Under the pieces are notes generated by a model. The model saw only the letters and a list, made by a program, of their open reading frames with translations, was not told where the DNA came from and made no database searches. From an uncultured Prevotella sp. (lineage in GTDB: Bacteria > Bacteroidota > Bacteroidia > Bacteroidales > Bacteroidaceae), in the NCBI GenBank assembly GCA_900315835.1, contig ONAR01000009.1, positions 1-64,000 on the forward strand: 64,000 nt of DNA, written 5' to 3'. Shown here piece by piece: positions 52,497 through 60,719 of the stretch; position 1 is the stretch's first letter; every line of letters begins with the position of its first letter. The position numbers were made by a program, and so were the translations under genes.

Positions 52497-55256
52497 TTAT
52501 TTCACCACAAACTTCTTGCCGTTCTTGATATACAGACCCGGCTTAGAGGTGTTGGTCACCTGGATGCCCTGGAGGTTGTAGATCTTGCCGTCGGCAACCC
52601 TTGCAGGGTCAGCCTTTACGTCGTCGATGCCAGTGGTCAGTACCTTCTCAACAGCATCAACAGTGGTGTTGTTGCCGTAGTAGGTGAGGCGGAAGTTGTC
52701 GACAACCACCCAGTCTTTCTCAGCACCCTGAACTTTCTTCTCAACACCGATGGGGAAGTCGTCATCGTAGTCCTTCAGCACCGTGATGTGGGTGCGGTAG
52801 AGACCATAGTGGAAGAACGCGGCAGCCTGCTCAGCACTGTATGGATAGTGATAGGTGATGGTGTTGTCGGCCTTCATGGCGTCCTGACCCTCGCCCGGAG
52901 CCTTGCCGCTCTCGGCAGTGATGTTGGGCAGCAGCACGGTGTCGTCCAAGTTGGTACCGGCATAGAGGTCGGCATTCTGCGACAACTCAAGATTGGGCTG
53001 GTCCTCATGGGCACCATTGCGATAGAAGCCCTGAACAGAAACTACATACACACCCTGAGGAAGGTTGGAGATGGACTGGCTGATGTCGCAGTCGGAAGTG
53101 TTCCACGACTCGGCAATGAAGTCGCTGTGGTTGCCACCGTAGCCCCAGATGCTGGCGTTGGAGAAGCTCCACACAGTGGATGCATTCTCACGCTGGTTGA
53201 AGCCAGGGCTCTTGATGTAGAACGTGGCATCGACAGGATTGTCGGTAGAAGCATCCTTAAGCAGTGCCTCACGCTCTGCGCGGGTAACGAGCTTCCACTG
53301 AGCATTGAGGTCGTTGGGATCGAGGTTGCGGCACTCGGTGCCTACGGTTGTCTCATCGCCGTGACCACCATCAACGCTTGCGTTGGGGTTCCAAGCTACA
53401 TACACATCGGGGTAGTCGCCCTGAACGATGTTGTAAACATTCTCCTTACCCTCAACGGGAACGAACTTCCAAGGACCGGCCTTAGAGCCGTCAAGATAGC
53501 CGCGATAGCTGAGGTAGTGCTTGCTGTCACCATTCTTGAGGTGAGAGTCGATATGGAACTTGTTTTCGGCAGCCTCGGTTTCGGTTGCCTCAAGGGTCAC
53601 CTCAACACCAGGGAAGCCCAGAGCTGCGTGCGCACCCCAGTCGGAACCACCGCAGAGGAACTGCTTCTGGCCAACGTTGTAGATGTAGAAGTCGCCAGTG
53701 GTAACGGGCTTGCCGGGGAAGATGTCCTCGCAGGTCTCAGCGGCATTGCGGCGACGGTCGTAGCGCAACTGCTTCAGTGCGTTGGAAATGGCGTCGCGGG
53801 TAGTAGCGGCATTGAGCTGCTCCTCGGCTTTCGATACATCGACACCCTCAGCCACAGCAAGGGTCTTGGTGGCATAGAAGTTGTCGATATCGGTCTTGGC
53901 ACCCTTCATCACGTCGACAAAATTCTGAAGCGTGGAGATGGCCTGGAGCAGTGAGCTTGAGCTGGTAGCATTGTCAAGCGACTGTTGGGCTGATGCCAAT
54001 GCATCGGCAAAAGCAGTGGTCTGAGTGAGCGTCTTGCCGGTGGTAATGAGGTCCTGCAGCTCAGTGCGCAGACCGGAGAGATCCTCGGAAATCGGGGTCT
54101 CTGACACATACTGCAGATAGAAGCGCTTGTAGATGAGCCAGTCACGATAGCGGGCATCATCGTTCTCAGTCTTCTCAATACCGATCATCAGCTTGCCGTC
54201 GGTAACAGGGGCCTGAATCCACTTGTTGATATAAGCACCGTTGATCATCGCAGTGCAGGCATCCGACATACTGTTGGGTACCCATTTGCCGGGTGCGTCG
54301 TCGCCACCATCATCGGTTAGGGCCACCTTATAGGAATAACCATCCTGCTGTGCATCCTTGGCATCGGTGAAGATTGACATCACTGTACCCTTAGCAGAAC
54401 CAGCGAAATAGCTGGCGCAGAGGTGCTCAGTACCATTGAGGTAGCGGTCGCGGAGCTCTTTCGACTCAATCTCGGTGTCGCGGTAGTAAGCCTGCACGGT
54501 GAAGTTGTAGGTACCGTTAGGCATATCGGTAAGCATGATAGAGTTGTGCACAATCATGCGGTGCCAATCCTCCTTCACCGGATAGCCATTGGAGCCACCC
54601 AGTGCATCGCTGCCGCCATAGCTGTTAGTGAAGTTCTGCTGCCACAGACGGTCACGCTTGTCGTTGCGTCCGCGGTCATTCCAAGGAATGAGGAAGGTAG
54701 CGTCGGCCGGCTTACCGGTAGCAGCCTCGGCCTTCATCTTCTCGATGCGCTCCTCGCGGGTGACCAGCTGCCAGGTGAAATCGGTAGGATTGTCCGACAA
54801 CTCGCCGTTGGCGGCACCAATATAGGTGTCTTGTGCAATCTTGCTGCGGTCGTTGGCGTCGGGCTTTGCCTTCACCATAATCTTATACTGATTCTCTGCT
54901 CCTTCAATGGGAACGAAAATCCAGTCGGTCAAATCACGGTTGCTCTGGTCAAGGTAGAAGCGGTCCTCGTCGGATCCGTTGAGCTCGCCGTTGCCAGTGA
55001 AATTACAGTAAATCTGATAGCCCTCAAAGCCATCGAGTTTCTTCAACTGCACATCGAAGCCTACGTCATCCAGTTCTGCATGGGTTGTCCACAGACTGAT
55101 GTCCTTGCGGTTTGCCTGAAGCCACTTTCCGGTCTCAACTTGATACAGATAGAACGTACCCTCGCCTACGGGTGATCCTTTATAAGGAGAATCCACGGCG
55201 AAAGCATAACTTCCAGCAAACAAGCATAGCGATAGAAGTAAATGTCTTTTCTTCAT
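52497..55256 (-). CDS. Secreted 919-residue protein with internal duplication
   Basis: A signal peptide (MKKRHLLLSLCLFAGSYAFA) is followed by two copies of one arrangement. Copy 1 (about 32-385) has a ricin-like unit (GTFYLYQVETGKWLQANRKD), a linker TREERIEKMKAEAATGKPAD and a jelly-roll-like unit (PNGTYNFTVQAYYRD). Copy 2 (about 520-862) has GDFYIYNVGQKQFLCGGSDW, TRAEREALLKDASTDNPVD and PQGVYVVSVQGFYRN. A helical linker (about 390-505) joins them. The end (886-919, KIYNLQGIQVTNTSKPGLYI) looks like a short Bacteroidetes sorting tail. I do not recognise an enzyme; carbohydrate binding is the best guess. It is divergent from the DUF4965-GH2 gene, and both carry the regulon motif. Confidence 0.75.
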   Translation of the reverse strand: MKKRHLLLSLCLFAGSYAFAVDSPYKGSPVGEGTFYLYQVETGKWLQANRKDISLWTTHAELDDVGFDVQLKKLDGFEGYQIYCNFTGNGELNGSDEDRFYLDQSNRDLTDWIFVPIEGAENQYKIMVKAKPDANDRSKIAQDTYIGAANGELSDNPTDFTWQLVTREERIEKMKAEAATGKPADATFLIPWNDRGRNDKRDRLWQQNFTNSYGGSDALGGSNGYPVKEDWHRMIVHNSIMLTDMPNGTYNFTVQAYYRDTEIESKELRDRYLNGTEHLCASYFAGSAKGTVMSIFTDAKDAQQDGYSYKVALTDDGGDDAPGKWVPNSMSDACTAMINGAYINKWIQAPVTDGKLMIGIEKTENDDARYRDWLIYKRFYLQYVSETPISEDLSGLRTELQDLITTGKTLTQTTAFADALASAQQSLDNATSSSSLLQAISTLQNFVDVMKGAKTDIDNFYATKTLAVAEGVDVSKAEEQLNAATTRDAISNALKQLRYDRRRNAAETCEDIFPGKPVTTGDFYIYNVGQKQFLCGGSDWGAHAALGFPGVEVTLEATETEAAENKFHIDSHLKNGDSKHYLSYRGYLDGSKAGPWKFVPVEGKENVYNIVQGDYPDVYVAWNPNASVDGGHGDETTVGTECRNLDPNDLNAQWKLVTRAEREALLKDASTDNPVDATFYIKSPGFNQRENASTVWSFSNASIWGYGGNHSDFIAESWNTSDCDISQSISNLPQGVYVVSVQGFYRNGAHEDQPNLELSQNADLYAGTNLDDTVLLPNITAESGKAPGEGQDAMKADNTITYHYPYSAEQAAAFFHYGLYRTHITVLKDYDDDFPIGVEKKVQGAEKDWVVVDNFRLTYYGNNTTVDAVEKVLTTGIDDVKADPARVADGKIYNLQGIQVTNTSKPGLYIKNGKKFVVK

Positions 55257-55305
55257 GTTGTTTGAAATTAATAAGTTTAATTGTTCGTTTTTATGCGATG
55301 TGGTG

Positions 55306-55371
55306 CAAATTTAGGCTGTATCATGCGACGCGGCGGCAAATATCTGTTCAAAAAAGAAAAGATACTTGTCA
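55306..55371 (-). promoter_or_regulatory. TGAACA direct repeat and -7 box of the 919-residue gene (site D)
   Basis: On the minus strand TGACAA (55371-55366) and TGAACA (55350-55345) start 21 bp apart. The second is followed after 31 bases by TAAATTTG (55313-55306). The distal copy is imperfect; the proximal one is exact. Confidence 0.68.
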
Positions 55372-55447
55372 AACCCTGCCGATAGCACCGGAACGGGCAC
55401 CCGGTTCCTCTTGCAGCGCAACCCAGCTGACGCAGGTTGAACAGCAA

Positions 55448-55513
55448 TGAACAGATTTTGCTTTCTTTTGAACAGGCATTGTCCCCACCTCTATAATATA
55501 TAGCCTATTTTTG
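55448..55513 (+). promoter_or_regulatory. TGAACA direct repeat and -7 box of the DUF4965-GH2 gene (site E)
   Basis: TGAACA at 55448-55453 and again at 55469-55474, starting 21 bp apart. After 31 bases comes TATTTTTG (55506-55513). Both hexamers are exact, making this the best copy in the window. With site D it fills the divergent 316-bp gap, which holds no gene. Confidence 0.75.
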
Positions 55514-55572
55514 CATGAGAAGTGCGAATGCCCATAGATTGATTCTAAAAACGATAATAAAACTTATTAAGC

Positions 55573-58500
55573 ATGAGACTAATTAATAAAGCGTTGACCA
55601 CGCTATTGCTGGCAACAGCCGGACTGATGTCGATGGCACAGACCGCCGAAGACTTTGAGCCCTACAAGCACACCGACCTGCGACTGCCGTCGGTTCCACT
55701 CTTGGTGAATGACCCTTACTTCTCCATCTGGTCCAACTACGACGCACTCAACGGCGGCCCCACACGCCACTGGAGCGAACAGGAGAAAGCCATCGATGGC
55801 ATCTTGCGCGTCGATGGCACCGCTTACCGCTTCATGGGACAGGGTCGTCAGAATCTGTTATCCCCCATCGCACCCATGACCGTTGACGGAACGGGGTGGT
55901 CGGGGCGCACGAGCTATACCAAGCAGTCGGACACCAACTGGACCAAGACCGACTTCGACGACAGCGGCTGGAAAACAGAGCAGGCCGCATGGGGCACTAA
56001 AAACGAATACCCTAACGTAAACAACGCCTGGACTGGCGAAAACCAGGACATCTACGTGCGCCGGACGGTGAGCCTCACCGACGCCGACCTGCAGAAAGAC
56101 CTGTGGGTGAAGTTCTCTCACGATGACGTCTTCGAGCTATATATAAATGGTACGCGCGTGGTAAGTACGGGCCTGACATGGCGTCAGGGCGAAGAGCAAC
56201 AGCTGACGGCCGCACAGAAGGCACTGCTGAAAGCCGGCGACAACGTCATCGCCGCTCACTGCCACAACACAACCGGTGGCTCCTACATCGACTTCGGACT
56301 CTATGAGAACATCATGCAGAACGGCGGCACCGTGCAAAAGGCACAGCAGACGTCGGTTGACGTCATGGCCACGAGCTCGTATTATACGTTCACCTGCGGC
56401 CCTGTAAAGCTCGACGTCGTCTTCACGGCGCCCATGCTCATTGACGACCTCGACCTCATCTCCACGCCCATCAACTACATCTCATATCAGGTGACGTCGC
56501 TCGACGGCAACAAGCACGACGTGCAGTTCTATCTCGCCACTTCGCCACAACTCACGGTCAACGAGATGAACCAACCCACCCTATCCGACGTTGTCACCAA
56601 GAACGGCATACAATACGCCAGGGCTGGCTCCGAAGCACAGAACATTCTCGGGCGGTCGGGCGACCTGATCTCCATCGACTGGGGCTACCTCTACATCCCT
56701 GCCATCAACGGTGAGGTGAGCGTGTCGTCGCCGCTCTCAGCCGAAGCCACCTTCGTATCGACCGGAAAGCTGCAGCAGAGCGCCGACAGCACCGTCAGAA
56801 GCACCAATCTGTCGACCATGCCGGTGATGGCTTTCTGCAACGACCTCGGCAGCGTATCCGAGGCCCGCGACTTCATGCTCGTAGGCTATGACGAAGTGTA
56901 CGACATCCAGTACATGAAGAAGAACTACAAGGCTTACTACGCCCGCAACGGCAAGACCATCTTCCAGGCCTTCGAGGAGTTGCGCGACCAATACGCCGAC
57001 ATCATGGCGCGCTGCCGCCAGCTCGACAAGCGCATCTATGACGACGCACTCGCCGCAGGCAACGTAAAGTATGCGGAGATGCTCGCAGGCAACTACCGCC
57101 TGGTAATGGCGGCGCACAAGCTGTTCCAAGACGACGAGGGCCATATGCTGTATTTCTCAAAGGAGAATAAGTCGAACGGATGCGTCAACACCGTTGACCT
57201 CACCTACCCCGAATGCCCGCTTTATCTGCTCTACAACCCCGAGCTGCAAAAAGGCATGATACTCTCCATCTTGGAGTATGCGCTGTCGGATGCGCGGCAG
57301 GGTAAGAACTGCGCTGCACACGACCTCGGCCAATACCCGCTGGCCAACGGTCAGGTGTATGGCGACTCGATGCCGCTTGAGGAGTCGGCCAATATCATTC
57401 TGCTGGCCAATGCCATCTGCCGTATCACCGGCGACGGCGAATGGCTGAAGCCCTACCGCAATGTGCTGAAAACGTGGGCCACTTATTGCCACAATGAGGG
57501 GCAGAACCCGGGCAACCAGCTCTGCACCGATGACTTCAAGGGACCAAGCGAGCAGAACACCAACCTGTCGGTGAAAGCCATCTTGGCTGTTGCGGCCTAC
57601 GCCGAGCTGATACCATACATTGGCGGCAATGTGCGCGACATCGCGAAGTTTGAGCAGTATTCAAAAAACATGGCGCTGCTTTGGGAGGCTGACGCACGCG
57701 ATGGCGACCACTACCGCATGCAGTTTAACAAGGCCGGCACATGGAGCCAAAAATACAACCTCGTCTGGGATGTGATGTGGGGCAAGAACCTTTTCCCCAA
57801 GGAGGTCGTGGACAGGGAGATTAATTATTATCTCACTAAGCAGGCTGCCTACGGTCTGCCGCTCGACAGCCGCGACTCGCAGACGAAGGTAGACTGGATT
57901 GCCTGGACTGCATCGATGTCGCCTAATACGGAGACCTTCCTCAAATTCTCCGACCTTTTATATAAATATGTGAACGAAACCGAGTCGCGCATTCCGTTGA
58001 GCGACTATTACGATGCAAGCAACGGCAGGTCGGTGAACTTCAGTGCGCGATCGGTCATCGGCGGACTGTGGATGAAGGTACTGATGGACAAATACAGACC
58101 CACCGCCGTGGACACCACCTGGGAGGCTAAAGGCAACCACATCAAGACGCGCTGGGCCGCAATGGTGAACCCCGACTGTCCGTTGCCGGAATATCCCCGC
58201 CCGCTGATGCAGCGCAGCGAATGGCAAAACCTCAACGGACTATGGGACTACGCCATCACCGAACAAAACGCGGCACCAAAGACGTTTGAAGGAAAGATAC
58301 TGGTGCCCTACCCCATCGAGTCGAGTCTGTCGGGCGTGATGCGCCCCTTGGAACCCGGCAAAGCGCTGTGGTACAAGCGCGACATTACGATTCCTGAGGC
58401 GTGGACAGGAAAACGGATTATGCTCAACTTCGGTGCTGTGGACTATCAGGCCGACGTCTACGTCAACGGAATGACCGGGCGCTATAAGGTGGCGTCTCAC

Positions 58501-60078
58501 ACCGGAGGACACACTGCCTTCACAGCCGACATCTCAAGCCGCGTATCGGGCAACAAGGCGACCATCTACGTCAAGGTCATTGACAACACCGACGAAAACT
58601 CACAGCCTGTGGGTAAACAGCGCCGCTATCCCAACGGCGGAGGCGACATCTACTACACCTCGACCTCGGGCATCTGGCAGACGGTGTGGATGGAACCGGT
58701 AGAGAAATCGCACATCACCGACATACGCACCACACCCGACGTGGACAACAGCAAACTTAACTTCGACATTGCCGTGAGCAACGCCAGCGCCGACGGGCAG
58801 GTGAAGGTAACGGTCAGAGACAGCGACAACGTCGTGGTGGAGCAGTCGGCCAATGCAGGCAGCAATGTCAGCATTCAGGTGCAGATGAGCAATCCGAAGC
58901 TGTGGAGCCCCGCACAACCTAATCTCTACAAGGTCACCGTCACCTATACAGCCGATGGCCATACGCTCGACAACGTGGATAGCTACGCCGCCATGCGCAA
59001 GATTTCATACCGCAAGGACGACAATGGCTACTGGCGGTTGCAACTGAACAACAAAGATTTGTTCCAGTTCGGACTGCTCGACCAAGGCTACTGGCCCGAC
59101 GGACTGCTCACTGCACCAACCGACGAGGCACTCAGCTACGACATCAAGAAGACCAAGGAATGGGGCTTCAACATGATACGCAAGCACATGAAAGTTGAAC
59201 CGGCACGATGGTACTGGCATTGCGACAGTCTTGGCATACTGGTGTGGCAGGATATGCCCGCAACATTCCACAGCACGGAGAGCGGTTGGGTCTCCAACAA
59301 ATGGATGGAGTCCGACAACGGGACACAAGACGCTACGCTCGACAAAAACTTCCGCGCCGAATGGAAGGAGATTATCGATCAGCACTACTCCAACCCCTGC
59401 ATCGTGGTGTGGACACCGTTTAATGAATGTTGGGGCCAATACAGCACTGCAGATATCGTAGCCTATACGCAAGGCCTCGACAGCACGCGCCTCGTCAACC
59501 CTGCCAGCGGCGGTAACCACTACAAGCTCGGTCAGGGGACCATCGTTGACCAGCACACCTACGACCAACCTATCCACATGGTTATCAATGACCCCAATCG
59601 GCCGTTGGTGCTCGGCGAATACGGCGGACTGGGGCGCAACATCTCAGGGCACCGATGGTATGAGCGCAACTCGCAGACTTATAACACCTATGGCGGCGAA
59701 ACCACCATCACCGATGCCTTCGTAACGCTTGCCGGTCAGGTGCAGGCTTTGGCGCAAAAAGCCGAATTCGACGGCAACAAAGCCGCATACGCCGCTGCCG
59801 TTTACACGCAGACCACCGACGTGGAAACCGAGGTGAACGGCATTATGACGTATGACCGGGAGGTGGTGAAGTTTGACGAGACCCGTCTGCGTGAGGCCGT
59901 GCAGAAGCTGACCTCGCTCTATGATACCGAGACGGGCATAAAGAGCCTCTTCGCAAAAGACACCGGTAAATGCCAATACTACAATGTGGCCGGTATGCGC
60001 ATCAACTCGCCGGTGCCCGGACTGAATATCATTCGCCATGAGGATGGAACAACATCCAAGTGGCTGGTAAAGAGATAA
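55573..60078 (+). CDS. DUF4965 glutaminase-like protein fused to a GH2 glycosidase
   Basis: 1501 residues with a signal peptide (ALTTLLLATAGLMSMAQ). Residues about 25-840 repeat the DUF4964/5127/4965/1793 layout of the 843-residue protein at 40967 (LRLPSVPLLVNDPYFSIWSN, YSHDDVF replaced by FSHDDVFELYINGTRVVSTG). From about 855 a GH2 protein follows: sugar-binding domain (MQRSEWQNLNGLWDYAI, FGAVDYQADVYVNGM), Ig-like domain and barrel. The acid/base is Glu 1285 in TPFNECWGQ and the nucleophile probably Glu 1349 in VLGEYGGLG. The tail (YYNVAGMRINSPVPGLNIIR) looks like a sorting signal. GH2 covers beta-galactosidases, mannosidases and others; substrate unknown. It heads a three-gene plus-strand run. 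Confidence 0.85.
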   Translation: MRLINKALTTLLLATAGLMSMAQTAEDFEPYKHTDLRLPSVPLLVNDPYFSIWSNYDALNGGPTRHWSEQEKAIDGILRVDGTAYRFMGQGRQNLLSPIAPMTVDGTGWSGRTSYTKQSDTNWTKTDFDDSGWKTEQAAWGTKNEYPNVNNAWTGENQDIYVRRTVSLTDADLQKDLWVKFSHDDVFELYINGTRVVSTGLTWRQGEEQQLTAAQKALLKAGDNVIAAHCHNTTGGSYIDFGLYENIMQNGGTVQKAQQTSVDVMATSSYYTFTCGPVKLDVVFTAPMLIDDLDLISTPINYISYQVTSLDGNKHDVQFYLATSPQLTVNEMNQPTLSDVVTKNGIQYARAGSEAQNILGRSGDLISIDWGYLYIPAINGEVSVSSPLSAEATFVSTGKLQQSADSTVRSTNLSTMPVMAFCNDLGSVSEARDFMLVGYDEVYDIQYMKKNYKAYYARNGKTIFQAFEELRDQYADIMARCRQLDKRIYDDALAAGNVKYAEMLAGNYRLVMAAHKLFQDDEGHMLYFSKENKSNGCVNTVDLTYPECPLYLLYNPELQKGMILSILEYALSDARQGKNCAAHDLGQYPLANGQVYGDSMPLEESANIILLANAICRITGDGEWLKPYRNVLKTWATYCHNEGQNPGNQLCTDDFKGPSEQNTNLSVKAILAVAAYAELIPYIGGNVRDIAKFEQYSKNMALLWEADARDGDHYRMQFNKAGTWSQKYNLVWDVMWGKNLFPKEVVDREINYYLTKQAAYGLPLDSRDSQTKVDWIAWTASMSPNTETFLKFSDLLYKYVNETESRIPLSDYYDASNGRSVNFSARSVIGGLWMKVLMDKYRPTAVDTTWEAKGNHIKTRWAAMVNPDCPLPEYPRPLMQRSEWQNLNGLWDYAITEQNAAPKTFEGKILVPYPIESSLSGVMRPLEPGKALWYKRDITIPEAWTGKRIMLNFGAVDYQADVYVNGMTGRYKVASHTGGHTAFTADISSRVSGNKATIYVKVIDNTDENSQPVGKQRRYPNGGGDIYYTSTSGIWQTVWMEPVEKSHITDIRTTPDVDNSKLNFDIAVSNASADGQVKVTVRDSDNVVVEQSANAGSNVSIQVQMSNPKLWSPAQPNLYKVTVTYTADGHTLDNVDSYAAMRKISYRKDDNGYWRLQLNNKDLFQFGLLDQGYWPDGLLTAPTDEALSYDIKKTKEWGFNMIRKHMKVEPARWYWHCDSLGILVWQDMPATFHSTESGWVSNKWMESDNGTQDATLDKNFRAEWKEIIDQHYSNPCIVVWTPFNECWGQYSTADIVAYTQGLDSTRLVNPASGGNHYKLGQGTIVDQHTYDQPIHMVINDPNRPLVLGEYGGLGRNISGHRWYERNSQTYNTYGGETTITDAFVTLAGQVQALAQKAEFDGNKAAYAAAVYTQTTDVETEVNGIMTYDREVVKFDETRLREAVQKLTSLYDTETGIKSLFAKDTGKCQYYNVAGMRINSPVPGLNIIRHEDGTTSKWLVKR

Positions 60079-60096
60079 CACGTATTGGAAACGACT

Positions 60097-60660
60097 ATGA
60101 AGAATAAGGTTTTAGCCCTAATGGCCTTACTGCTCTGCACAATGGCCGTCAACGCACAGGAGAAGGCCATGTGCGTGCAGATGAATGACTCATCATCCAC
60201 GCTCACGAGAGTGGCTGAGCTCAAGAAGATTACATTCCTCAGCATCGCCGATAAGGGCAAGGCATTGCTGGTGAACACCATCGGCGGCAACCATGCGACC
60301 ATACTGCTCGACGACCAACCGGAAGTGACCGTGGCGGCAGGCAGTCTCGTCGTCACATCGAAGGCGGCTGACAGTCCGGTGAAGATTGAGATTGACAGCA
60401 TCGCGACGATGAAATTCGGCGACGCCTCATCCACGAAAGTTTCGGCACTGACAGCGGGCATCATCTGCTCGCTGCAGCAGGGCACCGCCACCTTTAAAGG
60501 CATCCCATCGAACACGATGATTAAGGTGTGCACCATAGACGGAGGCATCGTGCCAATACCACGTTGCACAGGCGGCGAGCTGCGGCTAACCCGCGCAAGC
60601 CTCGGCCCCGGCATCTACATCGTCCGCATAGGAACATTCGCCACAAAGATAACGCTCTGA
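60097..60660 (+). CDS. Small secreted protein with sorting-like C-terminus
   Basis: 187 residues from MKNKVLALMALLLCTMAVNA, a signal peptide. The mature N-terminus (MCVQMNDSSSTLTRVAELKK, then ITF) resembles a short module seen in many Prevotella secreted proteins and also at the start of the next gene's product (MLVQTTNGNITATDIADVDK). The C-terminal 70 residues (GIPSNTMIKVCTIDGG, ASLGPGIYIVRIG) have the pattern of a type IX-like sorting domain. No catalytic motif is seen. It lies 18 bases after the DUF4965-GH2 gene and 59 before the GxGYxYP gene. Confidence 0.65.
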   Translation: MKNKVLALMALLLCTMAVNAQEKAMCVQMNDSSSTLTRVAELKKITFLSIADKGKALLVNTIGGNHATILLDDQPEVTVAAGSLVVTSKAADSPVKIEIDSIATMKFGDASSTKVSALTAGIICSLQQGTATFKGIPSNTMIKVCTIDGGIVPIPRCTGGELRLTRASLGPGIYIVRIGTFATKITL

Positions 60661-60719
60661 CGGCGAACTGACAGAATTCATCGAAATGTTACGCAACAAC
60701 CACTAAAACATATCAAGAC

